Shown in pieces: positions 27,558-36,433 of a stretch of 64,000 nucleotides of DNA. The notes under the pieces were generated by a model. The model had not been told where the DNA came from and searched no databases. It saw only the letters and a list, made by a program, of their open reading frames with translations. Within the stretch, counting starts at the first letter, position 1; each line of letters opens with the position of its first letter. The stretch spans positions 186,001-250,000 of the forward strand of contig CALDSR010000004.1 of the NCBI GenBank assembly GCA_937924505.1, written 5' to 3'. The position numbers and the translations under genes are program-made. The DNA comes from an uncultured Granulosicoccus sp. (GTDB lineage: Bacteria; Pseudomonadota; Gammaproteobacteria; Granulosicoccales; Granulosicoccaceae).

Positions 27558-28598
27558 ATGAACGCATCGGTCCCCCCATTGGACGAAATTCGCAAGGGCC
27601 CAGGCAGGTCCTTGCCACTGGCTGCGCCAACCATTCTGCTTGCGCCGATGGAAGGCGTCATCGATGCGCCAATGCGAGCCTTTCTGACATCCATGGGGGG
27701 TTACGACCGCTGCGTCACGGAGTTCATCCGAGTGACTGATGTGCGGCTTCCGGAAAAAGTGTTTTTGCGCCTGTGCCCCGAATTTGCGGAAGGGGCGCAT
27801 ACGCCAAGTGGAACGCCGGTGTACACACAGTTGTTGGGCAATCAGCGGGGAGCCCTCGTGGCGAATGCCTTACGTGCGGTATCGCTGGGCGCGCCGGGCA
27901 TCGATCTGAATTTTGGCTGCCCTGCAAAAACAGTCAATAACAGTCAGGGCGGGTCGATCCTGTTGAGAGATCCGGGCAATGTGGCGGCTCTCGTGGCAGC
28001 TGTGCGTGATGCGGTACCGGTCGAGATTCCAGTGACGGCCAAGATCCGGCTCGGGTATGACAACACGGATCAACTGGAGACGATAGTGACGGGTATCAGT
28101 GAGGCAGGGGCAACCGAAATTGCGATCCATGCCCGCACCAAATTCGATGGTTACAAGCCACCGGCATTCTGGTCACGGGTCGGTGAGCTTGAGCAGGCCT
28201 TAAAACCTCGCATCTATATCAATGGCGAGATCTGGTCAGTGTCTGATAGTCGTGATGCCCGTCTGGCGAGTCGCTGTCAGCACGTGATGCTTGGCCGAGG
28301 TGCCTTGGCCGCTCCCGATCTGGCGAATCGCATCAAGCGTGGTAGTTACGAGGCGCCGATGGCCTGGGAGACTGTACTGGATCGGGTTGAACGGCAATTC
28401 GTCCTCAGTGATTCTCAAAGTCCTCGTCATGTTGGGAATCGCACCAAGCAGTGGTTGGCCTACCTCAAGCGAAATTATCCGCAAGCCGACGATCTGTTCA
28501 AACGTATTCGAACCTTGCACGATACGCGTGCGATCCATCAGGCCTTCAGCGATCATCGTCAGCGAGATCTTCAGGCTGCCTCGGTTTTGGTCCGCTAA
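27558..28598 (+). CDS. dusC: tRNA-dihydrouridine(16) synthase DusC
   Basis: FMN-dependent tRNA modification enzyme of 346 residues. E. coli DusC features are present: LAPMEGVIDAPMRAFLT, the TEFIRV segment, QLLGNQRGALVANAL, the catalytic cysteine in LNFGCPAKTVNNSQGGSILL, IHARTKFDGYKPP, INGEIWSVSDSRDA and the C-terminal TKQWLAYLKRNYPQADDLFKRIR. The NGEIW and WLxYLR elements separate DusC from DusA and DusB. The N-terminus is about 25 residues longer than E. coli DusC. A later start is possible but no ATG lies closer. Confidence 0.95.
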   Translation: MNASVPPLDEIRKGPGRSLPLAAPTILLAPMEGVIDAPMRAFLTSMGGYDRCVTEFIRVTDVRLPEKVFLRLCPEFAEGAHTPSGTPVYTQLLGNQRGALVANALRAVSLGAPGIDLNFGCPAKTVNNSQGGSILLRDPGNVAALVAAVRDAVPVEIPVTAKIRLGYDNTDQLETIVTGISEAGATEIAIHARTKFDGYKPPAFWSRVGELEQALKPRIYINGEIWSVSDSRDARLASRCQHVMLGRGALAAPDLANRIKRGSYEAPMAWETVLDRVERQFVLSDSQSPRHVGNRTKQWLAYLKRNYPQADDLFKRIRTLHDTRAIHQAFSDHRQRDLQAASVLVR

Positions 28599-28675
28599 AT
28601 TTTTACGCATTGATAACAGCACACTGATGGCTGCAATGTGAATTGCATGTCATCACCACGACGAGAGAAATCCTT

Positions 28676-29626
28676 ATGTCACATGGTTATGAATCGGGTC
28701 GCTTGAACTTGCCCTTCGTTGGCATCTGTACCTTTGGCAAATATCCCTATGTGCAGGACTGGGATACGATTGATGCAGAGGTAGCGGTACTCGGCGCACC
28801 CTATGACTTTGGCTGCCAGTACCGCTCGGGCGCACGGTTTGGACCGCGTTCGATACGTGAGGCCTCTACCTTGTTTTCGTTTGGTCATTCGGGTGCTTAT
28901 GATCATGAAGATGACATCACTTATCTGGATGCGCAATGCACGTCGATAGTGGATATCGGGGATGCCGACATCGTGCATACCGATACGCTCAAGAGTCATG
29001 AGAACATAGAGTTTGGTGTCAGAAAAATTCTGGCAGCCGGTGCAATCCCTGTTGTGCTAGGGGGTGATCATTCAGTCAATATTCCGTGTATCAATGCCTT
29101 CGATGATCAGGAATCGATCCATCTTGTACAGATAGATGCGCATCTGGACTTTGTCGATGAACGTCACGGTGTGCGCTATGGTCATGGCAATCCGATGCGC
29201 AGGGCTGCTGAAAAAGACTATGTCACCGGGTTGAGTCAGATTGGAATACGTAATGTGTCGTCAACCGCGAAGGATGGCTACGAGTCCGCGAGGGCCATGG
29301 GCTCGGATATCTTGTCGGTCAGACAATTTCGTCAACTGGGTGTCGAGGCTGTGCTCGAACGTATCCCTGCGGGTAAGCGTTATTACGTCACGATCGATAT
29401 TGACGGGTTTGATCCGTCTATCGCACCGGGCACGGGTACGCCCAGTCATGGCGGATTTACCTACTATGAAGGTTTGGAATTGTTGGACGGTCTGGCAAGG
29501 CGCGGCAGTGTGGTGGGGATGGACCTTGTAGAAGTCGCGCCGGATTATGATCATGCGGGCAGCACATCGACCTTGGCCGCTCAGTTATTGTTGAATTTTA
29601 TTGGACGAGTCCTGCACCACCGCTAG
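28676..29626 (+). CDS. speB: Agmatinase/arginase-family ureohydrolase
   Basis: Dimanganese ureohydrolase of 316 residues. The metal-ligand motifs are GGDHS (near 129), DAHLD (near 152) and the DIDGFDPSIAPGTGTP segment (near 245). Most similar in outline to agmatinase, which splits agmatine to putrescine and urea. Guanidinobutyrase and related guanidino-acid hydrolases share all visible motifs, so the substrate is open and the symbol is provisional. The start is ATG 28676, preceded by GAGA 8 bases away. An upstream TTG at 28645 region lacks a site. No speA nearby. Confidence 0.85.
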   Translation: MSHGYESGRLNLPFVGICTFGKYPYVQDWDTIDAEVAVLGAPYDFGCQYRSGARFGPRSIREASTLFSFGHSGAYDHEDDITYLDAQCTSIVDIGDADIVHTDTLKSHENIEFGVRKILAAGAIPVVLGGDHSVNIPCINAFDDQESIHLVQIDAHLDFVDERHGVRYGHGNPMRRAAEKDYVTGLSQIGIRNVSSTAKDGYESARAMGSDILSVRQFRQLGVEAVLERIPAGKRYYVTIDIDGFDPSIAPGTGTPSHGGFTYYEGLELLDGLARRGSVVGMDLVEVAPDYDHAGSTSTLAAQLLLNFIGRVLHHR

Positions 29627-29652
29627 TTAAATCTTTTTGCGCAAGGTTCAAC

Positions 29653-30624
29653 TCAGCCGGTTTGGTCTGATGTTGTGGGCGCCGCAATATTTGCGCGCGA
29701 TTCAATCAGGCAACCCAGCCCCGGGTCGTTGGTTGACTTGAACGACGGCTCATCTTTGGAAATGGCTTCGAGTGTGTTTGCCATCTTTTTCATCCATTGA
29801 TTGACGTGGGCACGTTGTTCCGGGTTCATACTGTCGACGAATCGCAAGGCAAAACCTCGCCAGAGCGCTCGATTGGCAGCCCATTGTTCAGGGTGAGCGG
29901 TTTCCAGCAATGACCATAGCTGTTGCAGATGCGTGCTCATCTTTACGTCGTAGCTTGTGCTTTCCTGATCACGTGCGATATTAAAAAACTGCCGATTCCA
30001 CTCGTCAGACAGTTCGTAATATTGGGGACGCATGCTTATTTGCCTGCCCAGCGTGGTGCGCAGCATAGCTCGCTGGCCAGCGGTCAGCTCAAGACCGACG
30101 CGGCGGGCCCAGGTGTCAATCCTGTTGAGTCGGCGTTCGACACGTTCCTCGGGTGTTCGTTTTGTGTATTTGGCGCGATTCTTTGTGCGCTCGCGTTTGA
30201 ATCGGTTTTCGATGAAATTGATTTGTTCATCGTCCAGTGAGCGCATCAGATCGAATGAGTAGTTGACAGGATGGCACTGTCGGATAGCCTGCGTATGTGA
30301 TTCAGCCGTCTCGAACCAATGAGCGATTTCGGCGCTGCTGGTTTGATCTGCCTTGGCAATGCTGCTCGCGATCGTGCGCAGCAGAGTGGCGTATTTGGGC
30401 AATTCATTTTGTCGATGCCAGACGTGGAAGCTGCCAACGGTTGTTTCGAAGGCTGCCTTTTGCTCGTCGTTGAAATCGCCCAGTTTGTTGAATTCCTTGC
30501 GCATCTGGTCATCGAGCCGGTTATACAGCGGTCCGATCACGAGCTTGCTGTTGGTGCAGGCGCCCAACACAGTCACGGCGAGGAGCACGAGAATGGTGCG
30601 CCACTGTTGGCTTCTGAGTATCAT
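29653..30624 (-). CDS. DUF6279-like lipoprotein
   Basis: 323 residues. The signal and lipobox are VLLAVTVLGAC (Cys about 22 from ATG 30624), followed by TNSKLVIGPLYNRLDDQ. The mature part is almost wholly helical, with many Trp, Arg and Gln residues and an RFKRERTKNRAKYTKRTPEERVERR basic region. This fits the DUF6279 family of gammaproteobacterial lipoproteins, whose function is unknown. The alternative GTG start at 30645 adds seven residues and lacks a ribosome site, whereas TAGG lies close before ATG 30624. Convergent with the agmatinase gene and divergent from the slyD-like gene. Confidence 0.8.
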   Translation of the reverse strand: MILRSQQWRTILVLLAVTVLGACTNSKLVIGPLYNRLDDQMRKEFNKLGDFNDEQKAAFETTVGSFHVWHRQNELPKYATLLRTIASSIAKADQTSSAEIAHWFETAESHTQAIRQCHPVNYSFDLMRSLDDEQINFIENRFKRERTKNRAKYTKRTPEERVERRLNRIDTWARRVGLELTAGQRAMLRTTLGRQISMRPQYYELSDEWNRQFFNIARDQESTSYDVKMSTHLQQLWSLLETAHPEQWAANRALWRGFALRFVDSMNPEQRAHVNQWMKKMANTLEAISKDEPSFKSTNDPGLGCLIESRANIAAPTTSDQTG

Positions 30625-30703
30625 GACACCTAGGATTCTAACCACAAAACCATGGTGTAGCCGGGTAAAAAACGGCTAGCCACATGACAGCGGGGAAAAT
30701 TTG

Positions 30704-31231
30704 ATGTCAGAACACCCAGACAGTGCAGCAGAATCTGGCACGCATGCTGTTGGTCCGGGGATGGTCGTTGCGATGCACTACGATCTCTACACCGCTGAGG
30801 CTGAGAAGATCGAGTCATCCAAGGGCGGCAATCCCATCTTGTTTCTATTTGGTGATTCATCCGTGTTGGCAGCATTACAGGACGCGCTTGAAGGCAAGTT
30901 GGTCGGGGATGATTTTTCTGTCACCATTCCACACGAGAAGGCCTATGGCCGACGCTATCCGGACAGAACGCAGCGCATGCCGCGTAAACAAATAGACGCG
31001 GGTAAAAAGCAAACGTTCCGCCCCGGGCATGTGATTCATTTACGCAACGAGCAAGGCCCGACCCACGGTACGATCGTAAAGGCCGGCAAGTTCATGATAG
31101 AAATTGACATGAATCACCCTTTAGCAGGTGTGGATCTGACCTTTGACGTGGCCGTCGACGCCGTTCGCCCGGCGAGTGATGAAGAATTGGCGCACGGCCA
31201 CGCTCATGGTGTTGGCGGACATCAGCATTGA
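30704..31231 (+). CDS. FKBP-type peptidyl-prolyl isomerase, SlyD-like
   Basis: 175 residues. The N-terminal VGPGMVVAMHYDLYTAEAEKIES and ILFLFGDSSVLAALQDALEGKLVGDDFSVTI match SlyD/FkpB layout with an IF (insert-in-flap) domain (about 75-130) that acts as a chaperone. The C-terminal tail AHGHAHGVGGHQH is histidine-rich and could bind nickel or other metals, like SlyD. Cytoplasmic, with no signal. GGGGAAAA lies before the ATG. The M48 peptidase gene follows by 58 bases. Confidence 0.9.
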   Translation: MSEHPDSAAESGTHAVGPGMVVAMHYDLYTAEAEKIESSKGGNPILFLFGDSSVLAALQDALEGKLVGDDFSVTIPHEKAYGRRYPDRTQRMPRKQIDAGKKQTFRPGHVIHLRNEQGPTHGTIVKAGKFMIEIDMNHPLAGVDLTFDVAVDAVRPASDEELAHGHAHGVGGHQH

Positions 31232-31289
31232 ATAAGCAACCGTATTCAACCTCGGTTAACCAGCCTCAGACAATGATTGGAGACGCTTC

Positions 31290-32831
31290 ATGATTGCCCG
31301 CAAATCGTTATTCATTGCCAGTGGCCTGTTTGCCCTCGTGGCATTTACAGGCTGTGTCACCAACCCGGTAACGGGCGAAAAGGACCTTCTTATAGTCTCT
31401 GAAGCCTGGGAGCTGCAGGTGGGTCAGCAACAATATGCGCCACTGCGTCAGGCACAGGGTGGTGACTATGTCGTCGATCCAAACGTCGAAGCCTATGTCA
31501 AAAAGGTTGGTCAACGGTTGGCCGCGAAGAGTGATCGGGATTTGCCGTATGAATTCAATGTCATCAACGATTCCACACCAAACGCCTGGGCCTTGCCTGG
31601 TGGCAAGATCAGCATCAACCGTGGCCTCTTGGTCAGACTCAAGGATGAATCAGAACTGGCGGCTGTGCTTGGTCATGAAATCGTGCATGCGGCAGCCAAG
31701 CACGGTGCACGCGCTCAAACTCGAAGCCTGGGTTTGCAGCTGGGTGTCTTGACGGCAACGGTTGTCGGGCAACAGAAAGGTTACGGGCAATTGACGCAGG
31801 GATTGTCGGCGGTCGGGGCGCAATTGATCAACAGCCGTTATGGTCAAGGTGCGGAACTTGAAGCAGACCGGTTCGGTATGGAATACATGAAACGAGCCGG
31901 TTACGATCCGCAGGGGGCCGTTGGTTTGCAAAGAACCTTTGTTGAATTGTCGAAAGGACGGCCCAACGATCCCCTGTCAAAACTCTTCGCATCGCATCCA
32001 CCTTCCGAGCAGCGCGTCAGACAGAACATTGCAACGGCTGCGGCTTTGGGGACAGGCGGTCAGCGAGGTGTCAACGAATATCAACGTGCCATGAGCCGGT
32101 TGCGCCAATCGACCAAAGCGTATGAGGCATTCGACAAGGCGCAGATAGCGGCGCAGAAGGGTGATCTCAACCAGGCCAACTCGCTGATCAGACAAGCCAT
32201 CAGAATAGAACCGCGTGAAGGGCATTTTCAGTCATTTATGGGCGATCTTGCGCAGCGGCGCAAGGATTACCGAACCGCCAAGCAACATTATGACAAGGCG
32301 ATTTCCCTGAACAAGGATTTCTTTTACTACTACCTGCAGCGAGGCAAAGTTTTCGAGGCAACCCGCAATCCTCAAGCTGCGCGTCAGGACTATGCAACCA
32401 GCATGAAGTATCTGCCGACATCTGATGCACAGGCAAGTCTTGGTCAATATGCCGAGCGTGCTGGAAATCTGGTAGCGGCCAAACGCTTCTATGCCATGGC
32501 TGCGCAAGCCCAGGGACCAGCGGGGGATAAAGCACGATCAGCGCTGCAACGTCTCGAACCGCCGGTCAACAAGAACACCTATCTGATGGTGCGCCAAGGA
32601 CTCAACCGGCGTGGGCACTTTGTTATCGAACTGGTCAATCAAACCTCACGTCCGTTGTCCAATATCCAGCTTGGCGTCACGGTTGCACCTGGTCAGCGCC
32701 AACAAGTACAGCGGGTAAATGCGGTCATCCCGGGCGGTAAACGACATGTGGTTGATACCGGTAAGAAATTAACGCCGCAACGTGCCCGCCAGATACAGGT
32801 TGTCGTGTTGGATGCATCTCTTGCCCGGTAA
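31290..32831 (+). CDS. M48 zinc metallopeptidase lipoprotein with TPR domain
   Basis: 513 residues, LoiP/BepA-like in outline. The lipoprotein signal ends in the lipobox FTGC (Cys22). The M48 domain covers about 60-260, with HEIVH (near 128) supplying two zinc ligands and the catalytic Glu, and ELEADRFGMEYM (near 190) the third ligand. TPR-like helical repeats occupy about 280-420 (QANSLIRQAIRIEP, AKQHYDKAISLNKDFF). A beta-rich C-terminal domain (about 430-513) has no name I can give. BepA-type proteases control outer-membrane protein and LPS-transporter assembly. This protein probably acts at the outer membrane inner face. Confidence 0.9.
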   Translation: MIARKSLFIASGLFALVAFTGCVTNPVTGEKDLLIVSEAWELQVGQQQYAPLRQAQGGDYVVDPNVEAYVKKVGQRLAAKSDRDLPYEFNVINDSTPNAWALPGGKISINRGLLVRLKDESELAAVLGHEIVHAAAKHGARAQTRSLGLQLGVLTATVVGQQKGYGQLTQGLSAVGAQLINSRYGQGAELEADRFGMEYMKRAGYDPQGAVGLQRTFVELSKGRPNDPLSKLFASHPPSEQRVRQNIATAAALGTGGQRGVNEYQRAMSRLRQSTKAYEAFDKAQIAAQKGDLNQANSLIRQAIRIEPREGHFQSFMGDLAQRRKDYRTAKQHYDKAISLNKDFFYYYLQRGKVFEATRNPQAARQDYATSMKYLPTSDAQASLGQYAERAGNLVAAKRFYAMAAQAQGPAGDKARSALQRLEPPVNKNTYLMVRQGLNRRGHFVIELVNQTSRPLSNIQLGVTVAPGQRQQVQRVNAVIPGGKRHVVDTGKKLTPQRARQIQVVVLDASLAR

Positions 32832-32850
32832 TCTTGAGTGCGGTGCCGCG

Positions 32851-34395
32851 ATGCACCGATGCGTGCTGGCAACCTCGCTTGCAGGTGCCAGCCTGCTGTC
32901 GTTCTCTGCAGCTGCCCAGTCCCCCGACATCAGGGACATTATTCGGTCGGAACTGGCCTGTGCTCTGATTGATTCAGTGTTCGCAGACATGCCTGTCGCA
33001 CCGTTATATCAGGTGACGGATAACGGCTGCGAGGCGGTCAGACCCGACAGTGCCGGGGTAGATTACTTTAGTGACAACCGCTGTAGCAGCCTTGTCAATT
33101 TTACGCCGACCGACCTTGCCGATCACTGCGCCCTGTTGCTTGATTCGAGCGGTCTCGGCGAGGGCAGTGGTGTCGACCTTCGCGACAATACCTGGACCTT
33201 GTCTCCGGGTTCTCGATTGGATCTGGGCGCACGGTCACTTGACGATGTTCAGCAGCCTTACATGCAAAGCACGATCTATCGTCAAATAGATACAGATGCA
33301 GGCTTGTGCGAACTCGAGATGCGTATCTATGCATCGCATCCCGCTGTGGAAAACCAGAAACCCATGATTGCTTATCACGGTGGCAGCTGGAGTTCACGAG
33401 GTTTCGGCTTCTTTGGTCTTGAGCTGACCGTACCGCATTATGTCGAGCGAGGCTTTGTTGTGTTCGCGCCGTTCTATCGTTTGCTGGGCGATTCTGACGG
33501 CAGTGCTGCCTGTCATAACGCGACGATTGGTGACATTGTCGATGACGCCAATGCCGCGCTTGAGTGGGTGCAACGTGAAGCAGGGCAATTCGGTGCCAGT
33601 GGAAACCCGGTCACCTTCGGGCAATCCGCAGGTGCTCATCTTGCGGCATCCCTCGCGATCTACCGTGCCGATGAAGTCAGTGGTGCGGTTTTGATGTACC
33701 CACCCACCGACTTTACCGATTTCGCGCAACGTGCCGTCAGTGGCGTATACGCCAACGAGCAGGGACTTGGCATTCTTCGCCGAGTGATGCAGCTTGATGA
33801 GGATGCGGACTTGTCTTTGATCGACCTCAGTGCATCACCTGTTCCGGAGAATAGCTTTCCGTTACGCGTTGTTGAAGACGGCATAAAACCAGCGCCGATA
33901 TTCATGATCCATGGTCTTGAAGATGATCTGGTCGAGGCGCGACAGGCAGTACGGCTTTGCGACGCATTGGCAGGCAGAACGCTAACACCGATAGATGCAC
34001 CGGACGTTTCGATCTCCAGGCTCAGAGAGGTGCAGGCGTGCACTGAAGCATCAAGCTTGCAGTTGATTCGCCAAGGTCAACATGCACTTGATGTTTGTCT
34101 TGTCGACACACTGATCCCGACTGATCTGTGTTTTTCAGGTTCTGAAGCGAGTCGCCTTGAAGTGGTGGATGCGATCAGCAATGCCAGCCAGTTCGCGATT
34201 GACATGGCTAATCGTGATGCCGAATCAACGCCAGAATTTGTCGGCAATGATGATGCGAATAGCGATGGCAGTGATGATGTGCTGGCGGGTAGCTCTGGTG
34301 GCGGAGCCTTGTCGATATTGCCGTTTTTAATCGGGTGGTTTGTCGCGTTGCGTTTGCGCCGCGGCTTACGTGATTTGAACGGTAAGCTCTTGTAA
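32851..34395 (+). CDS. Secreted alpha/beta hydrolase with GlyGly-CTERM-like C-terminus
   Basis: 514 residues from ATG 32851, which begins a signal peptide (about 1-23, SFSAAAQ). An earlier in-frame ATG at 32812 lies inside the M48 gene. The core is an esterase/lipase-type alpha/beta hydrolase: HGGSW oxyanion-hole motif near 182, nucleophile elbow GQSAGAH near 255, Asp in FMIHGLEDDLVEA near 360, and a candidate His in RQGQHALDV near 407. Several cysteines flank the core. The C-terminus has Asp/Ser/Gly-rich linker, then SSGGGALSILPF, a hydrophobic helix and RLRRGLR. This is the GlyGly-CTERM pattern recognised by rhombosortase for surface display. The substrate is unknown. Confidence 0.8.
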   Translation: MHRCVLATSLAGASLLSFSAAAQSPDIRDIIRSELACALIDSVFADMPVAPLYQVTDNGCEAVRPDSAGVDYFSDNRCSSLVNFTPTDLADHCALLLDSSGLGEGSGVDLRDNTWTLSPGSRLDLGARSLDDVQQPYMQSTIYRQIDTDAGLCELEMRIYASHPAVENQKPMIAYHGGSWSSRGFGFFGLELTVPHYVERGFVVFAPFYRLLGDSDGSAACHNATIGDIVDDANAALEWVQREAGQFGASGNPVTFGQSAGAHLAASLAIYRADEVSGAVLMYPPTDFTDFAQRAVSGVYANEQGLGILRRVMQLDEDADLSLIDLSASPVPENSFPLRVVEDGIKPAPIFMIHGLEDDLVEARQAVRLCDALAGRTLTPIDAPDVSISRLREVQACTEASSLQLIRQGQHALDVCLVDTLIPTDLCFSGSEASRLEVVDAISNASQFAIDMANRDAESTPEFVGNDDANSDGSDDVLAGSSGGGALSILPFLIGWFVALRLRRGLRDLNGKLL

Positions 34396-34968
34396 TGCAG
34401 ATACCGAATAGTCAGCGAGATCTGGCCAGGGAAACAGGCCATGAACATCAAGATGGACCGTGGTAACGCCGGCACCACGACCTGCCTCAAGATCGAATCG
34501 GTAATCACCTACCATCACGGTATCGTTTGCGGCAGCGGACCAGCGTTCCAGCATCAGATTTACACCCGCAGGGTCGGGTTTCGCCACACAGCAGTCCCGA
34601 CTGATCACCGTGTCCGGGTTAAAAAATCCGGCCAGACCGCAGGCGTCCAGTGTTCGTTCGGCGATGGTTTTGCCATTACGCGTCACGATACCGAGCTTGG
34701 CGCCTTTATCTGACAGAGATTGCAACAAGTCCACAGCGCCTGGTTGAGGGCATGCCGCGGAGGCCATGTCCAGTTCCATATCATCGAGTTGTTGGTGTTT
34801 TTCTCGCGCGATTGAATCAGGCAATTGCGCCAATGCTTCGAGAATGGGTACGCCAACAGGCAAATCAAGTTCGGCGCGCATGGCATCAAAATCATGCATC
34901 GCAATGGTCAGCGTGCCGTCCATGTCGAACAACCAGTGACCGTGCTGTTCAAGGGTTTTTTGTTCCAT
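34366..34968 (-). CDS. HAD-superfamily phosphatase
   Basis: 200 residues from ATG 34968. The haloacid dehalogenase motif I is DMDGTLT (nucleophile and acid/base Asp near 15-17). Motif II is around GIVTRNG, motif III Lys in VAKPDP, and motif IV VGDYRFDLEAGR. The small helical cap makes it a phosphoglycolate phosphatase/Gph-like subfamily IA member. The substrate is not determined. The start is 1 base after the stop of the anti-sigma-like gene, so it is translationally coupled. Its 3' end overlaps the convergent hydrolase gene by 30 bases. Confidence 0.88.
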   Translation of the reverse strand: MEQKTLEQHGHWLFDMDGTLTIAMHDFDAMRAELDLPVGVPILEALAQLPDSIAREKHQQLDDMELDMASAACPQPGAVDLLQSLSDKGAKLGIVTRNGKTIAERTLDACGLAGFFNPDTVISRDCCVAKPDPAGVNLMLERWSAAANDTVMVGDYRFDLEAGRGAGVTTVHLDVHGLFPWPDLADYSVSALQELTVQIT

Positions 34969-34969
34969 G

Positions 34970-35815
34970 CTAATCGGTCGCTTGTTCCTGAGTCTCTGGC
35001 GTTTGGAGAAATTCATCAAGGCGAAAGTCTACTTGATAGTCAGGATAACGAGCGCGGAATTTATCAAACTCCTCGCGGGCCATCTTTGGCTTGTTTTCGC
35101 TCGCCAAGCGCCTGATGGCGTCTAACCATGTATCTGGTTTGTCCGGATCATAGGATAGGCTCTTGATCGCGGCGGCCATGCCATTGATTGTCTGCCCACG
35201 AAACTGATCGATTTCCTGTAATGCTGACGCGTCGGCACTTGCACTGCCGCCACTGATAGATTGCTGTACGACGGCCTCAGACGCTTGTGCGCTATTTTTT
35301 CGCGCAGCTGATTTGGCACTTATGCGTGCACGCGCAGCGCTGCTTGTTTCGGCAACGGTTTCTTCAGTGCGCTCGCTGGATTGCTCAGCCAAGACGATTT
35401 CTGGCCTCGCTGTCGTGTTTATGTCGGCAAGCTCTGTCGCTTGTACTTCCTCGCTGATTGCTGCCGTGCTACTCCGCGTGGTTTCATTTGATACTACCGC
35501 GTCATCTGCAGGCGGTGCCATTACTGCGACGTCTGATTCACCAGACGTTGACAGGTGGCCTGCATCCGGTGATTGAATCAGCAAAGGTGCAATGGCAACT
35601 GTCAGCATGACCGTGGCGGCGATTGCGAATGTCGGTACGAGCCAATTTTTGCGTGGGTAGCGGGAGGTCTCGTTCGTGTCGGCCGACGCCGTACCGGATT
35701 GTCGAGCGGCCTTGAGGATTCTGTCATCCAGCGCTGCTGGTACATCGACATCGTGCGCATCAAATACACGGGCGATGTCCTCGTCGTTCATATCGTTGGA
35801 AGCACGTGATTTCAT
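34970..35815 (-). CDS. Anti-sigma-factor-like single-pass membrane protein
   Basis: 281 residues: a cytoplasmic N-terminus of about 55 residues (DMNDEDIARVFDAHDVDVPAALDDRIL), one membrane helix at about 58-80, and a long Ala/Ser/Glu-rich periplasmic part. The C-terminal region about 200-275 is more ordered (INGMAAAIKSL, WLDAIRRLASENKPKMAREEFDKFRARYPDY). I recognise no named family, but the start overlaps the stop of the ECF sigma gene (ATGA at 35812-35815). Topology and coupling are those of anti-sigma factors. No zinc HxxxCxxC motif is visible, so it is not a ZAS-type anti-sigma. Role is inferred from context. Confidence 0.7.
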   Translation of the reverse strand: MKSRASNDMNDEDIARVFDAHDVDVPAALDDRILKAARQSGTASADTNETSRYPRKNWLVPTFAIAATVMLTVAIAPLLIQSPDAGHLSTSGESDVAVMAPPADDAVVSNETTRSSTAAISEEVQATELADINTTARPEIVLAEQSSERTEETVAETSSAARARISAKSAARKNSAQASEAVVQQSISGGSASADASALQEIDQFRGQTINGMAAAIKSLSYDPDKPDTWLDAIRRLASENKPKMAREEFDKFRARYPDYQVDFRLDEFLQTPETQEQATD

Positions 35816-36387
35816 GACTGTTCCCGCAGTTGGCTGCGAAGTTTGACCAGGGCATAGCGTAGCCTGCTCTTGACAGTCTCCGCTTTTTCGCCATTCAGCT
35901 TGCTCATTTCCGCAAGACTCAAGCCAGCGACATGACGCTGCAACACGACATCGCGTTGTCCTTCCGGCAGGGTATCGAGTGCATTTTGCAGCACCTCGCG
36001 TTTTTCTCTGACGCGAGCGACCTCATCCGGTTGCAGGGCTGGGGCAATCATGGTGATGTCGCTTTGTTGATCATCAAACTCTTCAGTGTCGATTTTTCCA
36101 TGCTGTCGATAGTGATCGACGAGACGGTTTTTAGCGATGCGATACAACCAGGCAGTGAACGGGGCGTCGGCCTGATAAGCCTCTCGCCCATTGACAAGCT
36201 TGAGCCAGATGTCCTGATATATTTCCGCGGCATCCGCTTCATTGCCACAGCTATGCAATACATAGCGGTAAAGTCCACGCCGATGGCGTTGATACAGAGT
36301 CTCGAAAGCCTCCGTATCGCCATCGGCGTAGGCCAGCATCAATGATTTATCGGATGCAGAGTCATCCAGGGCTGTACCGATTTCCAT
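35812..36387 (-). CDS. ECF-type RNA polymerase sigma factor
   Basis: 191 residues with sigma region 2 (about 25-95: EAFETLYQRHRRGLYRYV, DAAEIYQDIWLKLVNG, FTAWLYRIAKNRLVDHYRQ) and region 4 (about 130-188: LDTLPEGQRDVVLQRHVAG, SLAEMSKLNGEKAETVKSRLRYALVKLR). Regions 1 and 3 are absent, as in ECF factors. It directs transcription of a small regulon, normally held by a co-encoded anti-sigma factor, here the next gene with a 4-base overlap. The vWA lipoprotein gene lies 46 bases upstream on the same strand and may share the operon. Confidence 0.93.
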   Translation of the reverse strand: MEIGTALDDSASDKSLMLAYADGDTEAFETLYQRHRRGLYRYVLHSCGNEADAAEIYQDIWLKLVNGREAYQADAPFTAWLYRIAKNRLVDHYRQHGKIDTEEFDDQQSDITMIAPALQPDEVARVREKREVLQNALDTLPEGQRDVVLQRHVAGLSLAEMSKLNGEKAETVKSRLRYALVKLRSQLREQS

Positions 36388-36433
36388 TCAATCAATCATA
36401 TCCGCTGTGTCACCCATACACCAATGGATTGGC

